From contig NZ_BMKS01000004.1 in the NCBI RefSeq assembly GCF_014644455.1, forward strand, positions 124,001 through 188,000: DNA of 64,000 nucleotides. The letters are read 5' to 3'. Shown one piece after another: positions 36,603-47,694 of the stretch. Position numbers and translations under genes: made by a program. The notes beneath the pieces were generated by a model. It saw only the letters and a list, made by a program, of their open reading frames with translations, made no database searches and was not told where the DNA came from. Each line of letters opens with the position of its first letter. Within the stretch, counting starts at the first letter, position 1. This stretch comes from Caldovatus sediminis (GTDB lineage Bacteria; Pseudomonadota; Alphaproteobacteria; Acetobacterales; Acetobacteraceae).

Positions 36603-37279
36603 GGGCGACGGTGACGCCGGACGCGCTGCCCCGTCCCGAGGCCATCCTCTGGGACTGGGACAACACGCTGGTGGACGGCTGGGCGGCGATCGCCGCCGGG
36701 CTCAACGCCGCCTTCCGCGCCTTCGGCCTGCCCGAGTGGAGCCTCGTCGAGGTGAGGGCGCGCGTGCGCCGCTCGCTGCGCGAGAGCTTCCCGGAGATCT
36801 TCGGCCCCGACTGGGAGGCCGCGCGCGAGATCTTCTATGCCGAGGTGCGCGCCCGCCACCTCGCCGTGCTCGCGCCGATGCCGGGCGCCGAGGCGGCGCT
36901 CCGCGCCGCCGCCGCGCTCGCGCCGCAGGGGGTGGTGAGCAACAAGCAGGGCGCCCTGCTGCGGGCCGAGGCGGCGCATCTCGGCTGGGCAAGCCGGTTC
37001 CGCGCCCTCGTCGGCGCCGGCGACGCCGCCGCCGACAAGCCCGATCCGGCGCCGCTGCGTCTGGCGCTCGCGGCCTGTGGCGTCGCCGCCGGCCCCGCCG
37101 TCTGGTACGTCGGCGACACGGCGCTCGACATGCAGGCGGCGCGCGCCGCAGGCTGCGTCGCGGTGCTGCTCGGTGCGGCCGAGCACGACGGCGGCCTCGG
37201 CAACGCGGCGCCCGATGCGGCGTTCGCGGACGGGCATGCGCTGGCCGCGCACCTCCTGCGTCTTGCCAAGCGCGGCTGA
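36599..37279 (+). CDS. HAD family hydrolase (phosphoglycolate phosphatase-like)
   Basis: 226 residues starting at GTG 36599, overlapping the dat stop. HAD motif I ILWDWDNTLVDGW has both aspartates; motif II is GVVSNKQGALL; motif III Lys is AAADKPDPAPL; motif IV is WYVGDTALDMQAARAAGC. An alpha-helical cap lies between motifs I and II. The substrate is unknown; such proteins dephosphorylate small metabolites. Its position between dat and hfq is conserved in related bacteria as far as I know. Cytoplasmic. Confidence 0.9.
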   Translation: MRATVTPDALPRPEAILWDWDNTLVDGWAAIAAGLNAAFRAFGLPEWSLVEVRARVRRSLRESFPEIFGPDWEAAREIFYAEVRARHLAVLAPMPGAEAALRAAAALAPQGVVSNKQGALLRAEAAHLGWASRFRALVGAGDAAADKPDPAPLRLALAACGVAAGPAVWYVGDTALDMQAARAAGCVAVLLGAAEHDGGLGNAAPDAAFADGHALAAHLLRLAKRG

Positions 37280-37375
37280 CATCGCCATTGGTGGAGGGAC
37301 CGGGGAGTGGCAGGGCAGGGGACGCCCGTCCGGCAGACCTCTGGGAGCCCGACGAACAACAAGAAGGACCGCGCC

Positions 37376-37729
37376 GTGGCCGCCGAGAAGTCCCAGAACG
37401 TGCAGGACGTGTTCCTGAACCACGTCCGCAAGAGCAAGACCCCCGTCACCATCTTCCTGGTGAACGGCGTCAAGCTTCAGGGGATCATCACCTGGTTCGA
37501 CAACTTTTCCGTCCTGCTGCGGCGGGACGGACACACCCAGCTCGTGTACAAGCACGCCATCAGCACCGTGATGCCCGGCGCGCCGATCCAGCTCTTCGAC
37601 GCGACGGCCGCCGCGGCGGGCGCCTCGCAGGCCGGTGCGCAGCGCGAGGGCGCGGCCGCCGCGCCGGCGCGGGAGGGCACGATGCGGCTCGGCGGCCAGC
37701 GCGAGGTGACCCACGCCGGTGGCGGCTGA
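37376..37729 (+). CDS. hfq: RNA chaperone Hfq
   Basis: 117 residues from GTG 37376, chosen because alphaproteobacterial Hfq begins [20 protein letters not shown] and AAGGA stands eight bases upstream; the GTG at 37307 would add 23 unrelated residues. Sm1 ([27 protein letters not shown]) and Sm2 ([13 protein letters not shown]) are intact. A ~50-residue Ala/Gly-rich C-terminal tail, longer than in most relatives, extends past the core. Hfq hexamers pair small RNAs with mRNAs. hflX starts inside its last codons (11-base overlap). Confidence 0.96.
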   Translation: MAAEKSQNVQDVFLNHVRKSKTPVTIFLVNGVKLQGIITWFDNFSVLLRRDGHTQLVYKHAISTVMPGAPIQLFDATAAAAGASQAGAQREGAAAAPAREGTMRLGGQREVTHAGGG

Positions 37730-39077
37730 GCACGGCCTGCGCCGGCCGGCCGCGGGCGACGGGGGCGGCGGCCCGACCCGCGCCGCGGTCGTCCTGCCCG
37801 TCGAACGCCCGCAGCGCGCGCCGAGCGGCGGCGGTGCGGCGATGGAAGGCGGCGCGCAGCGCGCCGCCGAGGCGCGGCTCGCCGAGGCGGTGGGCCTCGC
37901 CGCCTCGATCGGGCTGACGGTCGTCCACACCGCGATCTTCCCGCTGCGCGCGCCGCGGCCCTCCACCCTGCTCGGCGAGGGCCAGGTGGCGATGGTCAGG
38001 CAGGCGGTCGCCGAGCAGGGCGTGACGGTCGCGGTGGTGGACGCCGCGCTCTCACCGGTGCAGCAGCGCAACCTCGAGCGCGAATGGGGCTGCAAGGTCA
38101 TAGACCGCACCGGCCTGATCCTCGAGATCTTCGGCGAGCGCGCGCGCACGAAGGAGGGCGCGCTGCAGGTCGAGCTCGCGCACCTCGAATACCAGCGCAC
38201 GCGCCTGGTGCGGAGCTGGACCCACCTCGAGCGCCAGCGCGGCGGCTTCGGCTTCCTCGGCGGGCCGGGCGAGTCCCAGATCGAGATCGACCGCCGCCTG
38301 ATCGGCGAGCGCATCGTCAAGCTGAAGAAGGAGCTGGAGCAGGTGCGCCGCACCCGCGGCCTGCACCGCCGCGCGCGCGAGCGCGTGCCCTATCCGGTGA
38401 TCGCGCTCGTCGGCTACACCAACGCCGGCAAGTCCACGCTGTTCAACGCGCTGACCGGCGCGGGGGTCTATGCGCAGGACCAGCTCTTCGCGACCCTCGA
38501 CCCCACCATGCGGGCGATCCGGCTGCCCTCGGGGCGCACCGCGATCCTCTCCGACACGGTGGGCTTCATCTCGGAGCTGCCGACGCAGCTCGTCGAGGCG
38601 TTCCGCGCCACGCTCGAGGAGGTGGCGGCGGCCGACGTCATCCTGCACGTGCGCGACGTCTCCCACCCCGACACGCTGGCGCAGCGCGCCGACGTGCTGC
38701 GCGTGCTGGCGGACATGGCGGAAGGGCCGGACGCCGCGCTCGATGCGGACTGGCCGTCGCGGGTCATCGAGGTGCTGAACAAGGCCGACCTGCTCGGCGG
38801 CGTGGCGCAGGTGCCCGGACAGGCGGCGACCGCCATCGCCGTCTCGGCGCTCACCGGCGAGGGGCTGGAGGCGCTGCGGAGGCTCCTCGACGAGCGGCTC
38901 GCCGCCGGGCTGGAGACCGCCGAATACGCCATCCCGCCCGCCGACGGGGCGCGCCTCGCCTGGCTCTACGAGCACGGCGAGGTGGTCCGGCGCGAGGATT
39001 CCGACGACGCCATCCGCCTCACCGTGCGCCTGCGCCCCTCCGACCGCGCGCGGTTCGAGCAGCGGCACGCCTCGTGA
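37719..39077 (+). CDS. hflX: Ribosome-associated GTPase HflX
   Basis: 452 residues from GTG 37719, overlapping hfq by 11 bases. The N-terminal HflX domain has [14 protein letters not shown] and [42 protein letters not shown]; a helical linker with [21 protein letters not shown] follows; the G domain has G1 [13 protein letters not shown]3 DTVGFI and G4 NKAD. HflX splits and rescues stalled ribosomes, notably in heat shock. It follows hfq in most proteobacteria. The first ~40 residues are Gly/Ala-rich. Confidence 0.95.
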   Translation: MAAEHGLRRPAAGDGGGGPTRAAVVLPVERPQRAPSGGGAAMEGGAQRAAEARLAEAVGLAASIGLTVVHTAIFPLRAPRPSTLLGEGQVAMVRQAVAEQGVTVAVVDAALSPVQQRNLEREWGCKVIDRTGLILEIFGERARTKEGALQVELAHLEYQRTRLVRSWTHLERQRGGFGFLGGPGESQIEIDRRLIGERIVKLKKELEQVRRTRGLHRRARERVPYPVIALVGYTNAGKSTLFNALTGAGVYAQDQLFATLDPTMRAIRLPSGRTAILSDTVGFISELPTQLVEAFRATLEEVAAADVILHVRDVSHPDTLAQRADVLRVLADMAEGPDAALDADWPSRVIEVLNKADLLGGVAQVPGQAATAIAVSALTGEGLEALRRLLDERLAAGLETAEYAIPPADGARLAWLYEHGEVVRREDSDDAIRLTVRLRPSDRARFEQRHAS

Positions 39078-39925
39078 GCGGGCCGGCGGCGCATCCGCGC
39101 CTCGACGCGCGTGCCGCCTCCGACATCGCCGCGCTGCTGCGCGCGGCGGCGCGCGCGGAGATCCTGCCGCGCTTCCGCCGCCTCGCGCCGGAGGCGGTGC
39201 GCGCCAAGACCGGGCCCCTCGACCTCGTCACCGACGCCGACGAGGCGGCGGAGCGGGCGATCGAGGCCGGGCTCGCCGCGCGCTTCCCGGGCTGCCTCGT
39301 GGTCGGCGAGGAGGCGGCGGCGGCCGACCCGGGCGTGCTCGCCCGGCTGCGCGACGCGGAGCTCGCCTTCGTCGTGGACCCGGTGGACGGCACGGCGAAC
39401 TTCGCCGCCGGCCTGCCCCTCTTCGGCTGCATGGCGGCGGCGATCCTGCGCGGCGAGGTGGTCGCGGGCTGGATCCACGACCCGGTAGGCGACGACACCG
39501 CCGTCGCGCTGCGCGGCGAGGGCGCCTGGGTGGAGGACGCCGAGGGTCGGCGGGTGGCCGACCTGCGCGTCGCCGAGCCGGTGCCGGTCGGGCGGATGGT
39601 GGCCGCCGTGTCCTGGGCCTACCTGCCGGCGCCGCTGCGGGCGCGGGTCCCGGCGAACCTGCCGCGGCTGGCGGCGGCGGTGCAGTACCGCTGCGCCGCC
39701 CATGACTACCGCCTGGCCGCGGGCGGGCACATCCACGCCTTCCTCTACCACCGCCTCATGCCCTGGGACCACGCCGCGGGCTGGCTGCTGCACCGCGAGG
39801 CCGGCGGCTACGCCGCGCGTTTCGACGGCAGCGCCTATACGCCGCTGGAGCACACCGGCGGGCTGATCGGCGCGCCGGACCGTGCGAGCTGGGAGGCGGT
39901 CCGCGCCGCGCTGCTGGAGGCGTGA
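39074..39925 (+). CDS. Inositol monophosphatase family phosphatase
   Basis: 283 residues from GTG 39074 (GTGA overlap with hflX). Metal-binding motifs of the family are present: [10 protein letters not shown]-like first motif with Glu, [17 protein letters not shown], and the C-terminal [22 protein letters not shown]. These Mg-dependent, Li-sensitive enzymes act on inositol phosphates, histidinol phosphate or other sugar phosphates; the substrate here is not evident. It is the last gene of the long dusB-to-phosphatase run and is followed by a strong hairpin. Confidence 0.88.
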   Translation: MSGPAAHPRLDARAASDIAALLRAAARAEILPRFRRLAPEAVRAKTGPLDLVTDADEAAERAIEAGLAARFPGCLVVGEEAAAADPGVLARLRDAELAFVVDPVDGTANFAAGLPLFGCMAAAILRGEVVAGWIHDPVGDDTAVALRGEGAWVEDAEGRRVADLRVAEPVPVGRMVAAVSWAYLPAPLRARVPANLPRLAAAVQYRCAAHDYRLAAGGHIHAFLYHRLMPWDHAAGWLLHREAGGYAARFDGSAYTPLEHTGGLIGAPDRASWEAVRAALLEA

Positions 39926-39970
39926 TCCCGGGCCATCGGGCGGCGCGGCGAAGCCGGCCCCGGGAAAAGG

Positions 39971-39996
39971 GGGCCGGGGGCTTGCGCCCCCGGCCC
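39971..39996 (+). terminator. Strong GC hairpin after the ntr-hfq operon
   Basis: GGGCCGGGGGC (39971-39981), loop TTGC, then the exact complement GCCCCCGGCCC to 39996: an 11-bp perfect stem 45 bases after the phosphatase stop. No T run follows, so it is terminator-like or a structural repeat. The 285-bp gap to 40210 otherwise holds only an AT-richer patch near 40080-40100, including TTCACG and CGTGAA arms. Confidence 0.5.
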
Positions 39997-40210
39997 GCAA
40001 GGCGGTTCCGAAGAACCTGGGAGGAGACGTCCAAGGCAATGCCCGAACGCATGCAATCTACCACGTTCACGGAGTTGTGAGAATCAGAAATTCGTGAAAT
40101 GGCGTCCATCCGCGCGGCCTCCGGAACCGTCCGCCCCTGGCGAAGGCGCGACGCCTCCCGCATCGTCGTTGGCCTGCCCATCGCCGGACCGCCGCGGAGA
40201 CGACCCGTTC

Positions 40211-41332
40211 ATGCCGGACAGCGCACCGACCTTCCCTCCGCCTGCGACTTCGGGCGGCCGCGCCTGGACCACCCTGCCGCCGGAACAGGCCGGCTTCGAC
40301 CCCTCGGCGCTGGCCGAGGCCGTCGCCTTCGCCGCGGCGCACGAGACCCCCTGGCCGCGCGACCTGCGCGCCCTGATGGCGCGCGGCCACTTCGACCCGC
40401 CCCCCTTCAACCAGCCGGTCGGCCCGGTGCATCCGCGCGGGCCCGCCAACGGGCTGGTGCTGCGCCACGGCCACCGCGTCGCCGTCTGGGGCGACACGCG
40501 CCAGGTGGACCAGACCTTCAGCGTGGCGAAGAGCTATCTCAGCCTGCTCGCCGGCCTCGCCTGGGGCGATGGGCTGATCCGCGACCTCGACGAGCCGGTC
40601 TCGCGCACGGTGCGCGACCCGGCCTTCGCGGGGCCGCGCAACGGCGCCGTCACCTGGCGGCACCTGCTGACCCTGACCTCCGAGTGGGAGGGCGAGCTGT
40701 TCGGCAAGTCCGAGCGGATAGACCGCGGCCGCGACCTCGGCGCGGAGGGGCGGAAGGACCCCGACCGGCCGCTGCAGGCCCCGGGCACGCACTGGGAATA
40801 CAACGACGTGCGGGTGAACGCGCTCGGCCTCGCGCTGCTGCACCGCTTCGGCCGGCCGCTGCCGGAGGTGTTCGCCGAGCGGATCATGGGTCCGATCGGC
40901 GCCTCCGCCGACTGGCGCTGGGAGGGCTACGAGACCTCCTGGGTGACGCTCGCGGACGGGCGGCGCGTGCAGTCGGTGCCGGGGGGGACGCACTGGGGCG
41001 GCGGCGTCTCGATCCATGCCGAGGACCAGGCGCGGATCGGGCTGCTCGCCCTGCATCGCGGCCGCTGGGAGGGGCGGGAATTGCTGCCCGCGGCGTGGTT
41101 CGACCTCGCGACCACGCCCTGTCCGCTGAACCGCAACTATGGCTTCCTGTGGTGGCTCAACGCCGCCGGCCGCTTCCCGGCCGCCGCGCCGGACGCCTTC
41201 TGCGCCGTCGGCGCCGGGGGCAACCTCACCTGGATCGAGCCCTCCTCGGGGCTCGTCGTGGTGGCGCGCTGGCTCGATCCGGCGGCGCAGGAGGGGTTCA
41301 TGCGCCGCCTGCGCGCGGCGCTGAGGAGCTGA
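40211..41332 (+). CDS. Serine hydrolase of the class C beta-lactamase/esterase fold
   Basis: 373 residues. The catalytic tetrad motif is SVAK (Ser104-Lys107) in [20 protein letters not shown]; Tyr197 in [14 protein letters not shown] is the second motif; the third, usually HTG/KTG, appears to be GAGGN near the end. No signal peptide is visible, so it is probably a cytoplasmic esterase or peptidase and not an antibiotic-resistance lactamase. It is only five bases upstream of the 6-phosphogluconate dehydrogenase gene and likely shares its transcript; perhaps it hydrolyses a lactone or ester feeding gluconate metabolism (inference). Confidence 0.83.
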   Translation: MPDSAPTFPPPATSGGRAWTTLPPEQAGFDPSALAEAVAFAAAHETPWPRDLRALMARGHFDPPPFNQPVGPVHPRGPANGLVLRHGHRVAVWGDTRQVDQTFSVAKSYLSLLAGLAWGDGLIRDLDEPVSRTVRDPAFAGPRNGAVTWRHLLTLTSEWEGELFGKSERIDRGRDLGAEGRKDPDRPLQAPGTHWEYNDVRVNALGLALLHRFGRPLPEVFAERIMGPIGASADWRWEGYETSWVTLADGRRVQSVPGGTHWGGGVSIHAEDQARIGLLALHRGRWEGRELLPAAWFDLATTPCPLNRNYGFLWWLNAAGRFPAAAPDAFCAVGAGGNLTWIEPSSGLVVVARWLDPAAQEGFMRRLRAALRS

Positions 41333-41336
41333 GGGC

Positions 41337-42307
<971 letters not shown>

Positions 42308-42311
<4 letters not shown>

Positions 42312-42661
42312 CGCCGCCGCGCATCGTGGTGATGGGCGTCTCCGGCGCGGGCAAGAGCACGGTCGGGCCGCTGCTCGCTGCCGCGCTCGGCGTGCCCTTC
42401 GCCGACGGCGACGCCTTCCACCCGCCGGCGAACGTGGCGAAGATGGCCGCCGGCACGCCGCTGACGGATGCGGACCGTTGGCCGTGGCTCGCGGCGATCG
42501 CGGACTGGCTGGCGGCGCGGGTGGGCCACTTCATGCCCGCGGCCCTGCTGGAGAGCCAGTTCGCGACGCTCGAGGACCCGGCCGGCGAGCCGGACGTGAT
42601 CGCGGTCTCGGTGGCGCCGGCGCCCGGACTGATCGTGCGGGAGGTCCTCGCCGCACTGTAG
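42308..42661 (+). CDS. Gluconokinase with in-frame internal deletion
   Basis: 117 residues; GntK is normally about 165-175. The P-loop ([17 protein letters not shown]) and substrate segment ([38 protein letters not shown]) are intact, then the text jumps directly to [21 protein letters not shown] and the normal C-terminus. The middle of the family, including CSALKR-x-YRD-x-LR and the RL-x-x-R helix, is absent (about 45-55 residues). Family members read LAAR-x-GHFMP at the far edge, and LAAR also ends the near edge, so a deletion between direct repeats is likely. The frame is open, but kinase activity is doubtful. GTG start overlaps the gnd stop. Confidence 0.8.
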
Positions 42662-42682
42662 CGCGGCGAGGTGCGGTCGCGA

Positions 42683-43132
42683 TCAATACTGCCGGTAGGG
42701 CAGGAACTTGCCGCTCATGACGATGCGCACGCGGTCGCCCTTCGGGTCGGGCTGGCGCTCCATCGTCATCTCGAAGTCGATCGCGCTCATGATGCCGTCG
42801 CCGAACTCCTCGTGGATCAGTTCCTTCCACGCGGCGCCGTAGACCTGCACCAGCTCGTAAAAGCGATAGACGGTGGGATCGGTCGGCGGCCCCGGCGGCA
42901 GGGCGCCGCGGTAGGGGATCTCGCCCAGCAGCGCCTGCTCCTCGGCGTCCAGCCCGAAAAGCTCGGCGGTCCGGCGCGCCGTCTCCGCGTCCATCGCCAT
43001 CTGGCCCAGGCAGGCGGCGACGGTCCAGACCGGGCTCCGGCCGATGCGCTCGGCCACCTGCGCCCAGCTCAGGCCCTTCTTCTTCCTGAGCCTGCTGATC
43101 TTCCGTGCAAGCGCTGCCTTATCGTCGTTCAT
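42683..43132 (-). CDS. cynS: Cyanase (cyanate hydratase)
   Basis: 149 residues. The helical N-terminal DNA-binding-like domain (KISRLRKKKGLSWAQVAERIGRSPVWTVAACLGQ) is followed by the catalytic domain; Arg90 and Glu93 in TVYRFYELVQVYGAAWKELIHEEFGDG and Ser116 in GIMSAIDF correspond to E. coli Arg96, Glu99 and Ser122. It converts cyanate and bicarbonate to ammonia and CO2 as a decamer. Last gene of the cyanate transport operon, 26 bases after the ATPase gene. A carbonic anhydrase gene is not adjacent. Confidence 0.95.
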   Translation of the reverse strand: MNDDKAALARKISRLRKKKGLSWAQVAERIGRSPVWTVAACLGQMAMDAETARRTAELFGLDAEEQALLGEIPYRGALPPGPPTDPTVYRFYELVQVYGAAWKELIHEEFGDGIMSAIDFEMTMERQPDPKGDRVRIVMSGKFLPYRQY

Positions 43133-43158
43133 GGGGCTCTCCTCGTCGGATGGGCGGA

Positions 43159-44046
43159 TCACTCGGCGGCGAGGGCGCGCTGCGGCGTCACCGTCTCGGC
43201 GGCGCCGATCGCGACATCGGCCGGGCGCACCACGGGCACCTCGCGCGGGTCCCAACCGGACGGCGGCGTACCGGCGAGGGTGCGCGAACGGGTCAGAAGG
43301 AACTCGAGGATGTGGTCGCGGAGCCGGTGGTAGCCCGGCATCCGGTGCAGCGTCGCGCGGTGGCGCGGCTTCGGCAGCGTGTTCACCACCACTTCGGCGC
43401 AGCGCGCATCGGGCCCGTTGGTCATGAGAAGGATGCGGTCGGCGAGCAGGATCGCCTCGTCCACGTCGTGCGTGATCATGAAGGCGGTCTGGCGCGCTTC
43501 GGCCACCAGCCGCGCCACCTCGTCCTGCAGAGCGCCGCGGGTCAGGGCGTCGAGCGCGCTGAACGGCTCGTCCATCAGCAGGATCTTCGGATCGAGCGCC
43601 AGCGCCCGGGCGATGCCGACGCGCTGCTTCATGCCGCCGGAGAGTTGCGACGGCTTGCGCTCGGCGGCCTCCGCCAGGCCCACCTTCTCCAGCGCCGCGC
43701 GCGCGGCCTCGCGCAGCTTCGCCCGCGGCCAGGTGGGGTGGCGGCAGGAGAGGGCGAAGGCGACGTTCGCCTCCGCGGTCATCCAGGGCATCAGTGCATG
43801 GCCCTGGAAGATCACCGCGCGATCGAGCGACGGGCCGGTGATCTCCCGCCCGTCCACGATCACGCCGCCGCTGTCCGGCTTGTCCAGCCCGGCGAGGATG
43901 TTGAGCACCGTCGTCTTGCCGCAGCCGGAGTGCCCGACCAGGCAGACGAACTCGCCGCGCTCCACGCCGAACCAGAGGTCGCGGAACACGGCGTGGCCGG
44001 GGAAGGTGCGGGAGACGCCCTCGACGGAGACGTAGGCGCGCGTCAT
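43159..44046 (-). CDS. cynD: Cyanate/nitrate-type ABC transporter, ATPase subunit
   Basis: 295 residues. Walker A GHSGCGKTT, Q-loop VIFQGHALMPWMT, signature QLSGGMKQRVGIARAL, Walker B ILLMDEPFSALD and the switch His in FMITHDVDEA are complete. The phrase PSLDRAVIFQGHALMPWM is typical of the NrtD/TauB/SsuB group. A ~60-residue C-terminal extension follows the ATPase core. With cynS directly downstream, cyanate is the most likely substrate; nitrate or bicarbonate cannot be excluded from this subunit alone. Inner face of the membrane. Confidence 0.9.
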   Translation of the reverse strand: MTRAYVSVEGVSRTFPGHAVFRDLWFGVERGEFVCLVGHSGCGKTTVLNILAGLDKPDSGGVIVDGREITGPSLDRAVIFQGHALMPWMTAEANVAFALSCRHPTWPRAKLREAARAALEKVGLAEAAERKPSQLSGGMKQRVGIARALALDPKILLMDEPFSALDALTRGALQDEVARLVAEARQTAFMITHDVDEAILLADRILLMTNGPDARCAEVVVNTLPKPRHRATLHRMPGYHRLRDHILEFLLTRSRTLAGTPPSGWDPREVPVVRPADVAIGAAETVTPQRALAAE

Positions 44047-44053
44047 GAAGCCG

Positions 44054-44896
44054 TCACTCCTGCCAGGAGACGGCGTGCGCCACCGCGCCGAGCATGCGGT
44101 CGAGCAGAAGCCCCACCACGCCGATCAGCAGGATGGCGATGACGATGTCGGCGAGGCTCAGGTTGTTCCACTGGTTCCACACCCAGTAGCCGATGCCGGT
44201 GCCGCCCACGAGCATCTCGGCGGCGACGATCACCAGCCAGGCGATGCCGATGGAGATGCGCATGCCGGTGAGGATGGTCGGCGCCGCCGCCGGCAGGATG
44301 ACGCGGAGCGCGGTCCTGGCCCGCCCCGCTTCCAGCGTCCGCGCCACGTTCAGCCATTCGCGCCGCACGCTCGCCACGCCGAAGGCGGTGTTGAGCAGCA
44401 TCGGCCAGAGCGAGCAGACGAAGATGACGAAGACGGAGGAAACCGCGCTGTCCCTGATGGTGTAGAGCGCGAGCGGCATCCAGGCGAGCGGGCTGACCGG
44501 CCGCAGCACCTGCACGAAGGGGTTGAGCGCGCCGTGCAGCAGGGGGCTCGTGCCGACGAGGAAGCCGAGCGGGATGGCGACCAGCGCGGCCAGCAGGAAG
44601 CCGGCGCCGACGCGCAGCAGCGAATAGGCGATCTGGATGCCGATGCCCTGGTCGTTGGGGCCGCGGAGGTAGAAGGGATCGGCGAGCAGCTCCCACAGCC
44701 GCGCGCCGATCTCGCTCGGGCGCGGGAAGGGGGCCTGGCCGCCCTGCGCCGCCGCCTGGCCGACGAGCCGGGCGTATTCGGGATCCACCGCCGTGCCGCC
44801 GGGCGCGGCGCCGCCGGCAGCCATCTCCCACAGGCCGAGGCCGAGGCCGAGCATGGCGAGCGACAACGGCGCCGCGGCGAGGGTCGAACGGCTCAT
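44054..44896 (-). CDS. cynB: Cyanate/nitrate-type ABC transporter, permease subunit
   Basis: 280 residues, six predicted membrane segments. The signal-anchor-like start LAAAPLSLAMLGLGLGLWEMAA is followed by a periplasmic loop, AYSLLRVGAGFLLAALVAIPLGFLVG, PLAWMPLALYTI, and the coupling region EWLNVARTLEAGRARTALRVILPAAAPTILTGMRISIGIAWLVIVAAEM, the EAA-type loop of SsuC/NrtB/CynB permeases. Seven bases separate its stop from the ATPase start. Together with the receptor and ATPase genes it makes a complete importer. Confidence 0.9.
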   Translation of the reverse strand: MSRSTLAAAPLSLAMLGLGLGLWEMAAGGAAPGGTAVDPEYARLVGQAAAQGGQAPFPRPSEIGARLWELLADPFYLRGPNDQGIGIQIAYSLLRVGAGFLLAALVAIPLGFLVGTSPLLHGALNPFVQVLRPVSPLAWMPLALYTIRDSAVSSVFVIFVCSLWPMLLNTAFGVASVRREWLNVARTLEAGRARTALRVILPAAAPTILTGMRISIGIAWLVIVAAEMLVGGTGIGYWVWNQWNNLSLADIVIAILLIGVVGLLLDRMLGAVAHAVSWQE

Positions 44897-44900
44897 CGCC

Positions 44901-46247
44901 TCAGCTCCGCCGGATCGGGGCGTTCACCCAGGGGTCCGGCTGCCCCGGGTCGAAGACGCGGCCCATGATGGTATGGCTGCGGTAGGTGTCCTCCGGCACC
45001 GCCATGCCGAGCTCGCGCATGGCGCGGCCGGCATCGAGCGCGAGGAACACCTGCTCGGCGACCTGACGATAGTCGAGGTCGCCGCGCACCTGGCCCCAGC
45101 GCTTCATCTGGGTCAGGATCCACACCGCCATGGACCGCCAGGGGAAGGGGTCGAAGCCGATCCGCTCCGGCACGCGCTGCACGCGGCCGAGGCCGTCGGC
45201 GAAGGTGCCGGTCAGCACCTGCTCGACCACGGTCTGCGGCTGGTTCAGGTAGTTCTGCCCGCTAATCGCGGCGGCGATCTCCTTGCGGTTGGCCGGGTCC
45301 TGCGCGTGGGCGGTGGCCTGCACGATGGCGCGGAGCAAGGCCGCGAAGGTGTTGGGCGCCTCATGCACCATGCCGCGCGGCACGGCGAAGGCGCAGCAGG
45401 GATGCCCGTCCCACAGCTCACGGCTGAGCAGGTGCAGGAAGCCGACGCCGTCGAACACGGCGCGCTGGTTGAAGGGGTCGGGGCCGAGATAGCCGTCTAT
45501 GTTGCCGGCGCGCAGATTGGCCACCATCTCCGGCGGCGGGACGGCGCGGATCTGCACGTCGCGGTCGGGGTCGAGCCCGTGCTCGGCCAGGTAGTGGCGC
45601 AGCAGGTAGTTGTGCATCGAGAAGTCGAAGGGCACGGCGAAGCGGAAGCCGCGCCAAGTGCCCGGATCGCGCCGTTCCTTGTGCCTGGTGGCGAGGGTGA
45701 TCGCCTGTCCATTGGTGTTCTCAATCGCCGCCACCGCCCAGGACACGGGGGCGGCGACGCCGACGCCGAGGCTCATGGCGAGCGGCATCGGCGAGAGCAT
45801 GTGCGCGGCGTCGTATTCGCGCGCGATCGCCTTGTCGCGGATCACCGCCCAGCCGGCGGTGCGCACGACCTCCACGTTCAGGCCATGGCGCGCGTAGAAG
45901 CCCATCGGATGCGCCATGATGATGGGCGTGGCGCAGGTGATGGGGATGAATCCGATCTTGAGGTCGCGCTTCTCCGGCGGCCCGGCGGGCTGGGCCAGCG
46001 CCTCGCGCGCCGCGGCGAGCGGCAGCACCGCCTCGATCGCCGCCAGCACCGTCCCGGCGCCGAAGAGCGCGAGCAGCCGGCGACGGGTTGCGGGCTGCGG
46101 CAGGACGGCACGCAGCACGGCGTCCTCCACCGCCGCGCCATAGGCGCCGGTGCCGTCGGCGGCGACGGGCTCGCCGCAGGCGAGGCCTGGCGCATGGGCG
46201 CGGCCGCAGGGGCAGGCTGGGGTGAAGGGGGCGGAGGGTCGGCGCAT
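44901..46247 (-). CDS. cynA: Cyanate/nitrate-type ABC transporter, substrate-binding protein
   Basis: 448 residues from ATG 46247, with AGGAA nine bases upstream. A cysteine-bearing leader (Cys12, Cys14, Cys24 in ACPCGRAHAPGLACG) comes before a twin-arginine signal around residues 52-86 (ATRRRLLALFGAGTVLAAIE...REALAQ), so the exported form would lose the cysteines. The mature CmpA/NrtA-type domain has LKIGFIPITCATPIIMAHPMGFYARHGLNVEVVRTAGWAVIRDKAIAREYDAAHML. A sigma-54 promoter stands 45 bases upstream of the ATG. Operon order A-B-D-S equals the cyanobacterial cynABDS order, supporting cyanate. Confidence 0.88.
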   Translation of the reverse strand: MRRPSAPFTPACPCGRAHAPGLACGEPVAADGTGAYGAAVEDAVLRAVLPQPATRRRLLALFGAGTVLAAIEAVLPLAAAREALAQPAGPPEKRDLKIGFIPITCATPIIMAHPMGFYARHGLNVEVVRTAGWAVIRDKAIAREYDAAHMLSPMPLAMSLGVGVAAPVSWAVAAIENTNGQAITLATRHKERRDPGTWRGFRFAVPFDFSMHNYLLRHYLAEHGLDPDRDVQIRAVPPPEMVANLRAGNIDGYLGPDPFNQRAVFDGVGFLHLLSRELWDGHPCCAFAVPRGMVHEAPNTFAALLRAIVQATAHAQDPANRKEIAAAISGQNYLNQPQTVVEQVLTGTFADGLGRVQRVPERIGFDPFPWRSMAVWILTQMKRWGQVRGDLDYRQVAEQVFLALDAGRAMRELGMAVPEDTYRSHTIMGRVFDPGQPDPWVNAPIRRS

Positions 46248-46302
46248 CGGCGGGTTCCTGCGAGCGGACAGTCCGGGGCGTGCCTGTAGCCGCCCCTTCC
46301 CG

Positions 46303-46318
46303 AGCAAGAGCCGTGCCG
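46303..46318 (-). promoter_or_regulatory. Sigma-54 (-24/-12) promoter of the cyanate operon
   Basis: On the minus strand CGGCACGGCTCTTGCT matches the consensus TGGCACG-N4-TTGC(A/T) with a single mismatch (first base C for T). The GG and GC dinucleotides are exactly ten bases apart. The predicted start is near 46292, about 45 bases before the cynA ATG. The word TGGGCAAT occurs at 46328-46335 and again at 46390-46397, upstream of the promoter, as a possible activator target. Confidence 0.75.
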
Positions 46319-46460
46319 AACGAAAAATGGGCAATGCGCCATGATGCCCGGAGGTCTCTGCCTCGTGGGCGCGCTCCGTGCCGGCATTTTGGGCAATTCG
46401 GCGCGCTGGACGTCATTCTCGCCCCGGTGTACGGCCCCTCATCCAACCGGAGGACCGCCC

Positions 46461-47669
<1,209 letters not shown>

Positions 47670-47694
47670 GGATCGGCGCGGGCGCGGCGGCGAC

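Noticed and set aside
40064-40100. TTCACG ... CGTGAA arms in the gap before the beta-lactamase-fold gene.
   Set aside because: The arms are only six bases with more than 20 bases between them, and no promoter could be aligned with them.
46370-46390. A second GG-N10-GC pattern on the minus strand (GGCACGGAGCGCGC) upstream of the cyanate operon.
   Set aside because: The -12 half is GCGC and not TTGC, and it is too far from the start codon; the site at 46303-46318 is much better.
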